Of a DNA stretch of 64,000 nucleotides, positions 40,619 to 50,321 are shown piece by piece. Both the position numbers and the translations under genes were made by a program. The DNA is from Nonomuraea sp. NEAU-A123. GTDB taxonomy: Bacteria > Actinomycetota > Actinomycetes > Streptosporangiales > Streptosporangiaceae. The notes under the pieces are model-generated. The model worked only from the letters and a program-made list of their open reading frames with translations, did no database searches and was not told the origin of the DNA. Every line of letters begins with the position of its first letter. Within the stretch, counting starts at the first letter, position 1. The stretch is from positions 620,001 to 684,000 of the forward strand of contig NZ_JAHFZZ010000001.1 in NCBI RefSeq assembly GCF_018603905.1, written 5' to 3'.

Positions 40619-42343
40619 GTGGCTTTCGATGTGATCATCAGCGGCGGACGTGTGCTCGACGGGACGGGAGCGCCGCCGTACCGGGCCGACGTGGCGGTTA
40701 GCGGCGACCGGGTCGCGGCGGTGGGCCGCCTCGACGGCGCGGAAGCCGCCTCCGTCATCGACGCGAACGGCCGGTTCGTCGCACCGGGGTTCATCGACTG
40801 CCACGCCCACGGCGACGCGGCCATCTTCGACCCCGCCGTACAGCTGGCGGCGCTTCGCCAGGGGGTGACCACGTTCGTACTGGGCCAGGACGGCCTGTCC
40901 TTCGCCCCCGGCTCCGCAGCCACCGTCGCCTACGCCGCCCGCTACTTCGCGGCCGTGAACGGCCCGCTTTCCGGTCGCAGCCGTACGGGCGGCGGGCCCT
41001 CGGGGAGCTCGCCTTCGGGTCGCGCACTCTCCGATGGGCCGCATTCCAATAAGCCGTTCTCCGGCGGCGCACCTTCGGACGGCGCACCTTCGGACGGCGC
41101 ACCTTCGGACGGCGCACCTTCGGGCGGCCCGCCGTCGGGCGGGGCACCTTCGGGCGGCGTGTTTTCCGATGGCGCGCTGACGGTCGCCGAGCTGCTCCAG
41201 GGCTATGACCGTGCGGTCGCGCTCAACGCCGCCTACCTCCTCCCGCACGGCACCATCCGCTACGACGTCATGGGCCCCTCCTCAGGCACACCCGCACGCG
41301 ACGACCTGGCCCGCATGCTCACCCACGTCGAACGCGGCCTGTCGGACGGCGCGGTCGGCCTGTCGAGCGGCCTGGAGTACCTGCCAGGCCGCTACGCCTC
41401 CGCCGAGGAACTGGCCGCCCTGTGCGCACCGCTCGCGGGCCTCCCGTACGTCACCCACATGAGGGCATACGGGTCACGAGCCGGAGTCGGCATGTCAGAG
41501 GTCGCCGAGATAGCCCAGCGCTCCGGTACGGCCGTACACGTCTCCCACCTCCATGGACCCGCGGACGTCCTGCTCCCGCTGGTGGAGGAGGCGCTCGCCG
41601 GGGGCGTTGACCTGACCTACGACTCCTACCCCTACCTGCGCGGCAACACCATCCTGGCGATGGTCGTACTGCCGCCCGAGGTCCCGGCCGCCGAGCCGGA
41701 GCGTGCCCTGGAGATGCTGGCATCCGGAGAGCTCGACGCCTGGTGGCCCGGGCTGGCGCAGACCTGGCCGCGCCTGACCATCTCCCACGCCCCGGGCCTG
41801 GAGTGGGCGGAGGGCCTGGGCATGGTCGAGGCGGCCGAGCGGGCGGGCTTGGCGCCGCATGAGTTCTGCCGCCGCCTGCTCATCGAGACCCGCCTGGAGG
41901 CCGGCTGCGTGACGGCCCGTCCCGACGAGGGGCCGGAGGGGGAGGAGTCGGTACGCCGCATTCTGCGCCACCCTGCGCAGACGGGCGGCTCGGACGGCAT
42001 CTACGTGGGCGGTCATCCGCATCCGCGGGGCTTCGGGGCGTTCGCCCGCTTCCTGGGACGGCACGTACGCGAGCTGGGGGACTGGACGTGGGAGCAGGCC
42101 ACCGTCCACCTGTCATCACACCCGGCACGCCGCTTCGGCTTGACGGACCGCGGCCTGCTCCGGCGCGGCTTCGCGGCCGACATAGTGGTGATCGACCCGG
42201 CGACGGTAACGGACCTGGCCACGTACGAGACTCCCCGCACACCGGCAACGGGAGTGAGCGACGTGCTCGTGTCCGGGGTGCCGGTGCTGGCGAACGGCGC
42301 CTTGACCGGCAAGACTCCGGGACGAGCCCTACGCCCGAACTAG
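40619..42343 (+). CDS. N-acyl-D-amino-acid deacylase-type amidohydrolase
   Basis: The 574-aa metal hydrolase matches D-aminoacylases. Visible are FDVIISGGRVLDGTGAPPYR, VAPGFIDCHAHGDAAI (metal His pair), YVTHMRAYGSRAGVG, VHVSHLHGPADV, the carboxy-terminal ATVHLSSHPARRFGL and GFAADIVVIDPATV. It removes acyl groups from N-acyl-D-amino acids. An unusual Gly/Ser/Pro/Asp insert (about residues 120-185) interrupts the barrel between early strands. Start is GTG 40619 with no good ribosome-binding site. Together with the PLP enzyme and RidA downstream it forms a D-amino-acid catabolic set. Confidence 0.82.
   Translation: MAFDVIISGGRVLDGTGAPPYRADVAVSGDRVAAVGRLDGAEAASVIDANGRFVAPGFIDCHAHGDAAIFDPAVQLAALRQGVTTFVLGQDGLSFAPGSAATVAYAARYFAAVNGPLSGRSRTGGGPSGSSPSGRALSDGPHSNKPFSGGAPSDGAPSDGAPSDGAPSGGPPSGGAPSGGVFSDGALTVAELLQGYDRAVALNAAYLLPHGTIRYDVMGPSSGTPARDDLARMLTHVERGLSDGAVGLSSGLEYLPGRYASAEELAALCAPLAGLPYVTHMRAYGSRAGVGMSEVAEIAQRSGTAVHVSHLHGPADVLLPLVEEALAGGVDLTYDSYPYLRGNTILAMVVLPPEVPAAEPERALEMLASGELDAWWPGLAQTWPRLTISHAPGLEWAEGLGMVEAAERAGLAPHEFCRRLLIETRLEAGCVTARPDEGPEGEESVRRILRHPAQTGGSDGIYVGGHPHPRGFGAFARFLGRHVRELGDWTWEQATVHLSSHPARRFGLTDRGLLRRGFAADIVVIDPATVTDLATYETPRTPATGVSDVLVSGVPVLANGALTGKTPGRALRPN
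41066..41170 (+). repeat. 15-bp in-frame microsatellite (GAPSD repeats)
   Basis: Seven 15-bp units based on GGCGCACCTTCGGAC encode Gly-Ala-Pro-Ser-Asp variants (residues 150-184) inside the deacylase. The first three units are identical and the later ones diverge. Because the unit is five codons, copy changes keep the frame. Confidence 0.9.
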
Positions 42344-42373
42344 CCGGATGACCCGCTTCAGGCAGGTCGTCCT

Positions 42374-42560
42374 GCTGGCCGTGTGAGCAGCTTCGGACAG
42401 GTTGTCGGGCTTGGCTGTGTGAGGAGCTTGGAGCTGGTCGCCGACTGGGCCGAGTGGAGAGCTTCGGGCGGGTCGTGGGGCTGGGCCGAGTGGAGAGCTT
42501 AGAACTGGTCGCCGGGTTGGACCGCGTGGGGTTTGTCCCGCCGGTCGCCCGGGTCGGTCG
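42374..42560. repeat. Degenerate 36-bp tandem repeats before the CYTH gene
   Basis: CTGGGCCGAGTGGAGAGCTT occurs exactly at 42445-42464 and 42481-42500 (36-bp period). Related units extend to both sides, about five in all. One plus frame is open through them (12-codon units such as GRVESFGRVVGL), but the CYTH gene has its own strong start downstream. Confidence 0.7.
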
Positions 42561-42573
42561 GGTAAGGAGCATC

Positions 42574-43215
42574 ATGCCGATAGAGGCCGAGATCAAGGCG
42601 CGTGTCCGTCGGCCGGAGGCGGTACGTGAGGCCATGCGCGGACGTGCGGCCGCCGAGATCCGCGTCTACACCGACGCCTACTACGACGCCCCCGGCCACC
42701 CGCTCACCACCTCCGGCCGCGAGCTACGCATCCGCACTGTGACCACGCCGACCGCCGGCCGGGGTCACGACCCCAAGACGCCCACGACACCCGCCAGCCG
42801 GGCTCACAGGGCGGACACCACCACAACGTCCTCAAGCCGCACGATCCTCACCTACAAGGCGCCCAGCGTGCACGAGGCCACCGGCTCAAAGCCGGAGTCC
42901 GAGACGGAGGTGGCCGACCCCGAGGCGTTGGACGCGATCCTGCGCGGTCTGGGGTACGAGCCGGTCATCTCGTATGAGAAGCACTGCACGAACTGGAGCT
43001 ACACCACCTCCGGCCGCCGCCTGCTGGCCACCCTCGTGACGGTTCCAGACCTGGACGGAACGTTCTTGGAGATCGAGACCCTGACCGACGACCCCAAGGA
43101 CTTGCCGGCGGCCTTGACGGTGGTACGAGCGGAAATGCTCGACTTGGGAATCGAAGAACACGACTTCACCACCGAGCTCTACACCGAGGCAGTGGCCCGA
43201 AGCCGCACGGGCTGA
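42574..43215 (+). CDS. CYTH-domain protein (class IV adenylate cyclase/thiamine-triphosphatase-like)
   Basis: The 213-aa protein opens with IEAEIKARV, the ExExK triphosphate-binding motif (E4, E6, K8). It continues with VYTDAYYDAPGHPL, RELRIRTV, ILTYKAP, ESETEV, YEKHCTNWSY and FLEIETL, the strands of a CYTH tunnel. Substrates in the family are nucleoside or inorganic triphosphates; the one here is unknown. A Thr/Ser-rich insert (about 65-90) is present. ATG 42574 follows AAGGAG. It sits in the D-amino-acid cluster without an obvious link. Confidence 0.8.
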   Translation: MPIEAEIKARVRRPEAVREAMRGRAAAEIRVYTDAYYDAPGHPLTTSGRELRIRTVTTPTAGRGHDPKTPTTPASRAHRADTTTTSSSRTILTYKAPSVHEATGSKPESETEVADPEALDAILRGLGYEPVISYEKHCTNWSYTTSGRRLLATLVTVPDLDGTFLEIETLTDDPKDLPAALTVVRAEMLDLGIEEHDFTTELYTEAVARSRTG

Positions 43216-43267
43216 ACGCTCGACCACGGACGAGGCCAAGAAGGCGCACGTCACGGCGCTCAGCCAC

Positions 43268-43432
43268 CTCCACCGGAGGAGCGTGTCCCTGGACAGGGCC
43301 CAGCCACGTATGGCGGGTGGGGCCCACCGGGCTGGCCGTAAAAGTCAGATCGAAAGAAAAGGAGGCGCCCAGCTATCTCCACCGGAGGAGCGTGCCCCTG
43401 GACAGAGCCCAGCCACGTATGGCGGGTGGGGC
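43268..43432. repeat. Duplicated 56-bp intergenic element
   Basis: Bases 43268-43323 recur at 43377-43432 with two mismatches (109-bp period). A third, partial and more degenerate copy follows at about 43458-43515, ending in GATCGAAGAAAATGATG versus GATCGAAAGAAAAGGAGG. The element holds CACCGGAGGAGCGTG and CCACGTATGGCGGGTGGG. No open reading frame of coding quality covers it; it fills most of the 339-bp gap 43216-43554. Confidence 0.85.
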
Positions 43433-43554
43433 GCCCGGTCGCATCCATCTGAGGGGCAACCCCCTACGGTGGGTGGGGTCGCTGGGCAGGCTGTGCAAGA
43501 TCGAAGAAAATGATGCCCATGAGATAGGGTCAGACGCGGACAAATGGGGGTGTT

Positions 43555-44637
43555 GTGCAGGGTTTCCAGGAACACGACGGGTCCGTCTTCGACGGCGCAT
43601 CCCTCCCGCTGATGGTCGTGCATCGGGAGGCGTTGGAGCACAACATCGCGACCATGGCCGCCTTCGCGCGTGATCACGGCATGGAGCTGGCGCCGCACGC
43701 GAAGACCCACATGTCCGGAGAGATCGCCACCATGCAGCTCGAAGCGGGCGCATGGGCACTCACCGTGGCGACGCCGAGGCAGGCGATGGCCGCGCGGGAG
43801 TTCGGGGCGCCCAGGGTCATGGTGGCCAACCAGGTTGTGGACCCGGTCGGGCTGGAGTGGGCGGCGGCGGAGCTGGCCGCGGACCCGGGCTTCGACTTCC
43901 TGTCCTTCGTGGACTCGGTGGCCGGGGTGGACATCCTGGCCCGGCACGCCTCGTCACGGCCGTTCAGCGTGCTGGTCGAGCTCGGGCATGAGGGCGGGCG
44001 GGCCGGGTGCCGGACCCTGGACCAGTTGCTCGAGGTGGCCGCCCATGTGCAGCGGACCGACGGTGTGGAGCTGGCCGGGATCGCCGGGTACGAAGGGGCG
44101 CTGAAGACCGCTCCGGAGGTCCGGAAATATCTGTATCTGTTGCAGGAGGCGGTCGAGCACCTCCGCGTCAAGAACCCCATCCTGACCGTCGGCGGCAGCC
44201 AGTGGTTCGACGTGATCGGGCGCGAGCTCGTCACCACCCAGGCCAGGGTCGTGCTGCGCGCCGGAGCGTACGTCACCCACGACGACGGCTACTACCGCGA
44301 GCGCACGCCCTTCAACCGCGTCCCCGGCGAGCTGCGGCCCGCGCTGGAGGTATGGGCGTACGTCCTGTCCACGCCCGAGCCGGGGCTGGCGATCGTCGGC
44401 CTGGGCAAGCGCGACGCGCCCTACGACGAGGGCCTGCCCGTCCCCAGGCGCGGCGGCGTCACGATCGTGAAGATGCAGGATCAGCACACGGTCGTACGCG
44501 CCGACGGGCTCAAGCCGGGTGACCTGCTCGCCTTCGGCATCTCGCACCCGTGCACGGCCTTCGACAAGTGGCGGACGCTTCCGGTGGTCGACCAGGACTA
44601 CCGTCGCGTCGGCACGATTAACACCCGTTTTGGTTGA
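43555..44637 (+). CDS. PLP-dependent D-threonine aldolase / D-serine deaminase-like protein
   Basis: The 360-aa protein has the alanine-racemase-type N-terminal barrel with PLP lysine K50 in LAPHAKTHMSGEIA, then VLVELGHEGGRAGCR and TVGGSQWFDVI. The C-terminal D-serine dehydratase-like domain reads RAGAYVTHDDGYYRER and FGISHPCTAFDKWR, where His and Cys would be the metal ligands of this family. It should deaminate or cleave D-amino acids. Start GTG 43555. RidA follows 16 bp downstream. Confidence 0.87.
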   Translation: MQGFQEHDGSVFDGASLPLMVVHREALEHNIATMAAFARDHGMELAPHAKTHMSGEIATMQLEAGAWALTVATPRQAMAAREFGAPRVMVANQVVDPVGLEWAAAELAADPGFDFLSFVDSVAGVDILARHASSRPFSVLVELGHEGGRAGCRTLDQLLEVAAHVQRTDGVELAGIAGYEGALKTAPEVRKYLYLLQEAVEHLRVKNPILTVGGSQWFDVIGRELVTTQARVVLRAGAYVTHDDGYYRERTPFNRVPGELRPALEVWAYVLSTPEPGLAIVGLGKRDAPYDEGLPVPRRGGVTIVKMQDQHTVVRADGLKPGDLLAFGISHPCTAFDKWRTLPVVDQDYRRVGTINTRFG

Positions 44638-44653
44638 TCAATAAGGAGCTGTT

Positions 44654-45037
44654 GTGAAGAAGGAATTGAAGACCACCGAGGGTGCGCCCCCCGTCGGCGC
44701 GTACTCCCAGGGCCTGGTCGTGGGCGACTTCGTCTACACCTCGGGCGCGGGACCGCTCGACCCGGAGACTGGTGAGGTCGTCGGCGGCGACGACGTGGCC
44801 GCCCAGACCCACCAGGTCATGCGGAACCTCGGCGCCATTCTCGCCGCCCACGGCCTCGGGTTCGACGACGTGATCAAGGCCACGGTCCATCTGCAGCACC
44901 TCAAGCGCGACTTCGCCGCCTACAACGAGGTGTACAAGTCGTACTTCAGCCAGCCGTACCCGGTCCGTACGACCGTCGGCTCGGACCTGCTGGACATCCT
45001 GGTGGAGATCGACTTCGTCGCGCACAAGAGCGCGTAA
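44654..45037 (+). CDS. ridA: RidA-family enamine/imine deaminase
   Basis: The 127-aa protein has the YjgF/RidA fold: PVGAYSQGLVVGDFVYTSGA, KATVHLQHLKRDFAAYNEVY and the active-site Arg in YPVRTTVG (R105). It clears reactive 2-aminoacrylate or other imines released by PLP dehydratases, which fits its place directly behind the PLP enzyme. GTG 44654 follows AAGGAG. Confidence 0.92.
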   Translation: MKKELKTTEGAPPVGAYSQGLVVGDFVYTSGAGPLDPETGEVVGGDDVAAQTHQVMRNLGAILAAHGLGFDDVIKATVHLQHLKRDFAAYNEVYKSYFSQPYPVRTTVGSDLLDILVEIDFVAHKSA

Positions 45038-45046
45038 GGTCGGTCC

Positions 45047-46243
45047 GTGGACAGTTCGGTGTACGTTTTCGTCGAGGATCTGCGCGGCGAGGGCGTCGAG
45101 CGGGTGCTCGACAGGATCAGCGGGTACGGCGTGGCGGGCGTCACCATCGGCGCCGTGCACCACGCCTCCCGCGACGTCACCCCGCACGGACTGTCCAGGC
45201 TCACCCTCCGCCACGACGGCGCGCACTTCGTCCCGCCGTCGGACCTGTTCTCCGGCCTGCGGCTCAGGCCGACGGCCGGATATCAGAACGCGCTCGACGG
45301 CCTTCGCGAAGCCTGTACGGAGCGGGGGCTGAAGCTCCACGGCTGGACTGTTTTCCTGCGCAATGCCACGATCGGCACCCAGCATCCGGACGTGACCGTA
45401 CGCGATTGCTTCGGCGATCGCGGCTCACTCACCGACCTGTGCCCGGCGCATCCCGATGTGCGGCAGTACGCCGTCGCGCTGTCCAGAGCGGTCGCCCGGC
45501 TCGGCGTCGACAGTGTCGTGGCCGAGTCGCTGCACTTCAGGCCGCTCAAGCCGCAGCGTTCTTTCGTACCGCTCGGGCCGATGGACACCTACCTGTTCGG
45601 CTTGTGCTTCTGCGACTACTGCATGCGCCGGGCCACCGACCTGGGCGTCAACGCCGAGGTGGCGCGCGAGGAGTGCGCCAGGATCGTGGGCGGCGTGTTC
45701 GACGGCGACCCGCCCGCGCAGGGCGAGGTGACCCGGGCCGCGCTGACGGCGTACGCGGGGCCCGAGGTGGTCGCCTACGCTCGCGCCCGGTCGGAGACCG
45801 TCACCACGCTGGTCTCCGAGGTGGCGTCCGCGGTGGCGGAAGAGGGCTCCAAGCTGGTGTTCATCGACTCCACCGGCGGGGTCAAGGGCTACACCGACGG
45901 GCTGCCGTCGCCCGGACTGGCCGCGCACGACGCGTGGCAGCTCGGGGTGGATCTGGTGGCGCTCGGGGATCTCGTGCCCGCGTTCGGGGTGCTCGCGTAC
46001 GCGCGCGACGCCGCTCGGGTGGCCGACGACGTGGGCGCCTACCTGCGGTCGGTGGGTAAGGATCGTGAGGTACGTGCGGTGCTGAGGCCTGGTTACCCCG
46101 ACAGCGACTCGGCCGATCGGCTGGTCGCGAAGGCTCGAGGGGCGAAGGCCGCGGGGGCGTTGGCGGTGGATTTCTACGCTTACGGGCTGATGCAGTACCC
46201 GGTGCTGGACCGCATCCCCGCCGCCCTGGCTGAGGCTCTTTGA
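45047..46243 (+). CDS. Unknown protein with CFCDYC motif (TIM-barrel-like)
   Basis: The 398-aa protein starts at GTG 45047, 9 bp after ridA. The pattern of alternating strands and helices (GVAGVTIGAVHHASRDVTPH, VDSVVAESLHFRPL, LVFIDSTGGVKG, LAVDFYAYGLMQYP) suggests a TIM barrel like those of glycoside-hydrolase-related hypothetical proteins. The cluster CFCDYCMRR (about 187-195) could bind a metal. I cannot assign a family. Tight linkage to ridA and the PLP enzyme implies a role in the same D-amino-acid or acyl-amino-sugar pathway. Confidence 0.7.
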   Translation: MDSSVYVFVEDLRGEGVERVLDRISGYGVAGVTIGAVHHASRDVTPHGLSRLTLRHDGAHFVPPSDLFSGLRLRPTAGYQNALDGLREACTERGLKLHGWTVFLRNATIGTQHPDVTVRDCFGDRGSLTDLCPAHPDVRQYAVALSRAVARLGVDSVVAESLHFRPLKPQRSFVPLGPMDTYLFGLCFCDYCMRRATDLGVNAEVAREECARIVGGVFDGDPPAQGEVTRAALTAYAGPEVVAYARARSETVTTLVSEVASAVAEEGSKLVFIDSTGGVKGYTDGLPSPGLAAHDAWQLGVDLVALGDLVPAFGVLAYARDAARVADDVGAYLRSVGKDREVRAVLRPGYPDSDSADRLVAKARGAKAAGALAVDFYAYGLMQYPVLDRIPAALAEAL

Positions 46244-46301
46244 GGCGCTGCGGCGGGTCGGCGGGTGGGCGCTGGCGCGGCGGGCGGCCGGATTTATCCC
46301 G

Positions 46302-46847
46302 CTAAGTCGCAACACCGCCAAGCACAGCGGACACCGCCTGATTCGCGAAGTCGTCCGTGAGCGGCAACCCCCGGAACACCGCCCTGACCCACACCGCCCC
46401 GGCCAGTAGATCGATCACGAGCATCGGGTCCACCGACCCCTTCAGCTCGCCCCGCCGTACCGCCCGCTCGAAGACCTGCCGCTCCCGCACGAACCGGTCC
46501 GCGAAGAACCTCCGCGCGTCCAGTTCGGGATGGCGTACGGCGGCGCCGAGCGCGGCCACCGCGATGTCCCTGGCCGGCGGCACGGTGAGGAGCCGCCTGA
46601 TCCCCTCCACGAGCGCCACGAGATCGCCACGGAGGCTTCCGGTGTCCGGCGGCTCGAACCCCAGCAGGTCCGCCTCCACCAACGCGGCCCCCAGCAGCGC
46701 GGCCTTCGACGGCCACCAGCGGTAGATCGTCGTCTTGTTGACGCCGGAACGCTCGGCCACACCCTCGACGGTCAGACCGTCATAGCCCTTCTCCGCGACC
46801 AGCCGCAGCGTCGCGTCGAAGATCTCCTGCTGCTTCCTCGGCGCCAT
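46302..46847 (-). CDS. TetR-family regulator
   Basis: The 181-aa protein has the TetR HTH at the N-terminus (QEIFDATLRLVAEKGYDGLT, VEGVAERSGVNKTTIYRWWP) and a TetR_C ligand domain. ATG 46847 lies 4 bp after the LysE stop on the same strand, with GGGAGA upstream, so both form an operon. It probably represses the exporter in response to its cargo. Confidence 0.9.
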   Translation of the reverse strand: MAPRKQQEIFDATLRLVAEKGYDGLTVEGVAERSGVNKTTIYRWWPSKAALLGAALVEADLLGFEPPDTGSLRGDLVALVEGIRRLLTVPPARDIAVAALGAAVRHPELDARRFFADRFVRERQVFERAVRRGELKGSVDPMLVIDLLAGAVWVRAVFRGLPLTDDFANQAVSAVLGGVAT

Positions 46848-46851
46848 GCGG

Positions 46852-47469
46852 TCATTTTCTCCCGGCGAACGCCGTGAGCACGCCCAGCCCCAGGTACACC
46901 ACGCCGCTGAAGTGACGCAGCGCCCTGGCCCGGCTGGCGAGGCGGGCCCCGAGCGCCCCGGCGGTGAACACGTACACCATGTCGGAGATCAGCCCCAGCA
47001 GCAGGAGCGTGGCGCCGAGCACCACGATCTGGAGCGCCGGCGACCCCGCCGCCGGCTTCACGAACTGCGGCAGCAACGACAGGAAGAACAGCGTGACCTT
47101 GGGGTTCAGTACGTTCACCACGAGGCCTTCGAGGAACACCTTGCCGAGCGGCTGCGGCGGCGGCGCCTCGGATTCGGCCTCCTCCTTGCCGGTGAACGCG
47201 CGTATCCCCATATAGACGAGATAGGCGACCCCCGCCCACTTGACGATCCCGAACAGCGTCGCGGACTTGGTGATCAGGTACGAGAGCCCGGCCGCGGCGG
47301 CCGCGATGTGCACCAGCGTTCCGGTCTCGACGCCGAAGGCGCTGGCGAACCCGGCGGCCCGGCCCTGAGCCAGGCCCCTGGCGGTGATGTAGAGGTGGTT
47401 GGGACCCGGAATGAGCACCAGCGCGAGCGACGCGCCCACGAAGAGCACGTACGTAGACCAAGGGATCAT
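46852..47469 (-). CDS. LysE-family amino-acid exporter
   Basis: The 205-aa membrane protein has about six helices and the LysE signature LALVLIPGPNHLYITARGLA near residue 15-34, with GLVVNVLNPKVTLFFLSLLP in the middle. Members export amino acids, homoserine lactones or related compounds. Next to a D-amino-acid cluster, amino-acid efflux is a reasonable guess. It is cotranscribed with the TetR gene. Confidence 0.9.
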   Translation of the reverse strand: MIPWSTYVLFVGASLALVLIPGPNHLYITARGLAQGRAAGFASAFGVETGTLVHIAAAAAGLSYLITKSATLFGIVKWAGVAYLVYMGIRAFTGKEEAESEAPPPQPLGKVFLEGLVVNVLNPKVTLFFLSLLPQFVKPAAGSPALQIVVLGATLLLLGLISDMVYVFTAGALGARLASRARALRHFSGVVYLGLGVLTAFAGRK

Positions 47470-47572
47470 GAAATATCAGCGTAAAGCGGCGTTGGTCCGC
47501 CGTTAAGGGCCAATCAGGCATGCGGTTTCTGGGCCAATCGGAATGTCGGCCGGGCGTGGCATAGTTGCTGCC

Positions 47573-50308
47573 GTGAAGGGTCTCCTGGTCGGGCGCGCTG
47601 CTGAGCTGGCGAGACTCGCGCGCGTGCTCGAATCCGCCGCCGACGGCACCGCCGAGGTGGCGCTCGTCGGCGGTGACGCCGGCATCGGCAAGACCCGGCT
47701 GGTGACCGAGCTGGTCGCCGAGGCCCGCTCCCGTGGCTTCAACGTGCTGGTCGGGCAGTGCGCCGAGCTCGGCGACACGCTGCCGTACCTCCCGCTCGCC
47801 GACGCCCTGCGCGGTGCCGAGCCGGCCGTGCGCGAGGCGGCCGCCGCCCACCCCCTGCTCGGCCAGTTGCTGCCGGGAGTGGAGAGCGCGCCTCCGGCGG
47901 GGCTCACGCAGCAGCGGCTGTTCGGCTCGCTGCTGGGGCTGCTGGCCGAGGTGCAGCCGGTGCTGTTCGTGATCGAAGATCTTCACTGGGCCGACCGCTC
48001 GACGCGTGACCTGCTGGTGTTCCTGAGCCGCATGGTGCAGACCGAGCGCGTGTGCGTCGTCGGCACTTACCGCACCGACGACCTGCACCGCCGCCATCCC
48101 CTGCGGTCGGTGCTGGCCGAGCTGAAGCGCCTGCCCAGCGTCGCCCACCTGGAGCTGGGCCCTCTCGGCTCCGGCGAGATGTCGGACTATGTTGCGACCC
48201 TGGGTGATCTAGATGCCCAGGAGCTTGGCGTGATCATCGCTCGGGCGGGTGGTAACCCGTTCTATGCCGAGGAGCTGTTCGCCGCCGTGGCCGAGGGCGA
48301 CAGCCTGCCCGACGGGCTGGCCAGCCTGCTGATGTCCCGGGTCGAGGTGCTGTCCGAGCCCGGCCAGCGTGTGCTGCGCGCCGCCGCGGTCGCCGGACGC
48401 CGCGTCGAGGACCAACTGCTGCGCGAGGTCTCAGGGCTCCCGCTCGCCGACTTCGAGGAGGCCGTACGCGAGATCGTCTCGCGCGGCCTGCTCCGCGTCG
48501 ACGGCTACGGTTACGCGTTCCGGCACGCTCTGCTGCAGGAAGCCGTCTACACCGACCTGCTGCCCGGAGAGCGCACCAGGCTCCACGCCGACTTCGCGCG
48601 GCTGCTCACCTCGCCCGCCGAGCTGGCCCACCACCACCTGGCCGGCCACGACCTCGCCGGAGCCCTGGCCGCCTCAGCGGAGGCCGGCAGGGTGGCCGAG
48701 CGCCTCGGCGCGCCCGCCGAAGCCCACAGCCACTACGACCGGGCGCTGAGCCTGTGGGAGCGGGTCCCCGACGCCGCCGAGCTCGCCGGCGAAGGGCGGC
48801 CCGCGCTGGCCTTCCGCAGCGCGGTCATGGCGGCCGACAGCGGCGACAACCACCGCGCCGTCCAGCAACTGCGCGCCCTGCCCCTGACCTCCGAGGTCAG
48901 CGAACGCCTCGCCTACTACCTGATCGAGCTCGACGACCAGGACGGCGCCATCGCCGCGGCCGAACGCGCCGTCGAAGCCGCCGCCGACCAGCCCACCCTC
49001 GCCCGCGCCCTGGCCACCTACGCCCGTACGATCACCTGGAGCGCCCGCCACGCCGAAGCCCAGGACATCGCCCGCCGCGCCATCGAGACCGCCAGAGCCG
49101 TCGGCGCCCGCGACGCCGAAGTAGGCGCCCTGCTCTGCCTGGCCCTGCACGCCGAGCACGAAGGCGACATCGCCAGGGCCCACTCGCTCGTCCGGACCGC
49201 CACCGCCGAAGGCACCGGCCACCTGGCCATGGACCTGCGTGCCCACTTCCACCACGGGCGTCTCCACTACGAGGAGGGCCTGCTCACCGAGGCGGCCGAA
49301 ATGGCCGACGAGGGCATCCAGCTGGCGGTCGAGACCGGCCTCAACTGGAGCACATACGGCACCGACCTGCGCTTCCTCCGCTTCCTGATCCACTACGTGG
49401 CCGGCGAATGGGACCAGGCCGAGGCCATGGCCGCCGGCTTCGGCGCCCGAGTCGGCACGCTGCCGGAGGCGGTCCTGTCGTCGTTCGCCCTGTTCATCGA
49501 GGTCGCCCGCGGGCTGCCCGCCGTCGAAGCCCGGCTCAACTGGCTGCGGCCATTCTGGTCCGACCTGCTCGTCGTCTACATGTCCCGCGGGCTGGCGGCC
49601 GAGCACGCTCTCTGGCGCGGCGAGCCTGCCGTCGCCCTCGAACACGTACAAGCCGCCCTCGCCACCCTCGAACCCGGCGAGACGGGCACCCTGCGCGTCG
49701 CCGCCATCGGCCTGTGGGCGCTCGCCGACCTCGGCCAGGTGGAGGGCGCCGACGACCTGCTCAACCGCGTCCGCTTCGCCGTCGAAACCGGCCTCGTGGG
49801 CGAACGCGGCCCGATGGGCCCGGAAGGCCAGGCCTGGGCCCTGCGAGTGGAGGCCGAATGGCACCGCGTACATGGTCGGCTCGACGTCGAGCTGTGGCGG
49901 CGGGTGGTGGCGGCGTTCGACTTCGGCTTCGTCTACGAGGTGGCCCGGGCCCGGTGGCGCCTCGCGGAGGCCCTGCTCGCGGCAGGTGACAGAGCGGCAG
50001 CCCAGACTGAGTGGGAACTGGCCCGCGAGACGGCCGGCAAACTCCGGGCAACGCCACTGGAGAACGCACTGGGCGACTTCGGCCGCCGAGCCCGGTTCAC
50101 CGGCGGACATGGGGACGGGGGATTGACGGCCCGGGAGATCGAGGTCCTACGGCTGGTGGCGGAGGGGCTGACCAACCGGGAGATCGCGGAGCGGCTGTTC
50201 ATCGCGCAGAAGACGGTCAGCGTGCACGTGTCCAACATCTTGGGCAAGCTGGAGGTGTCCACCCGCACTCAGGCGGCTGCGGCGGCCCGGGAACGCGCAC
50301 TGCTCTGA
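47573..50308 (+). CDS. LAL-type regulator (AAA ATPase plus LuxR HTH)
   Basis: The 911-aa protein has Walker [13 protein letters not shown] (33-41), a Walker B-like [16 protein letters not shown], long alpha-helical TPR-like repeats (about 370-830) and a C-terminal LuxR HTH ([34 protein letters not shown]). Large ATP-binding LuxR (MalT-like) regulators activate metabolic or antibiotic genes. I use GTG 47573 ([11 protein letters not shown]) because family homology starts there; ATG 47543 is open. It is divergent from the LysE-TetR operon. Confidence 0.88.
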   Translation: MKGLLVGRAAELARLARVLESAADGTAEVALVGGDAGIGKTRLVTELVAEARSRGFNVLVGQCAELGDTLPYLPLADALRGAEPAVREAAAAHPLLGQLLPGVESAPPAGLTQQRLFGSLLGLLAEVQPVLFVIEDLHWADRSTRDLLVFLSRMVQTERVCVVGTYRTDDLHRRHPLRSVLAELKRLPSVAHLELGPLGSGEMSDYVATLGDLDAQELGVIIARAGGNPFYAEELFAAVAEGDSLPDGLASLLMSRVEVLSEPGQRVLRAAAVAGRRVEDQLLREVSGLPLADFEEAVREIVSRGLLRVDGYGYAFRHALLQEAVYTDLLPGERTRLHADFARLLTSPAELAHHHLAGHDLAGALAASAEAGRVAERLGAPAEAHSHYDRALSLWERVPDAAELAGEGRPALAFRSAVMAADSGDNHRAVQQLRALPLTSEVSERLAYYLIELDDQDGAIAAAERAVEAAADQPTLARALATYARTITWSARHAEAQDIARRAIETARAVGARDAEVGALLCLALHAEHEGDIARAHSLVRTATAEGTGHLAMDLRAHFHHGRLHYEEGLLTEAAEMADEGIQLAVETGLNWSTYGTDLRFLRFLIHYVAGEWDQAEAMAAGFGARVGTLPEAVLSSFALFIEVARGLPAVEARLNWLRPFWSDLLVVYMSRGLAAEHALWRGEPAVALEHVQAALATLEPGETGTLRVAAIGLWALADLGQVEGADDLLNRVRFAVETGLVGERGPMGPEGQAWALRVEAEWHRVHGRLDVELWRRVVAAFDFGFVYEVARARWRLAEALLAAGDRAAAQTEWELARETAGKLRATPLENALGDFGRRARFTGGHGDGGLTAREIEVLRLVAEGLTNREIAERLFIAQKTVSVHVSNILGKLEVSTRTQAAAAARERALL

Positions 50309-50321
50309 CATGCGTGGGCCT

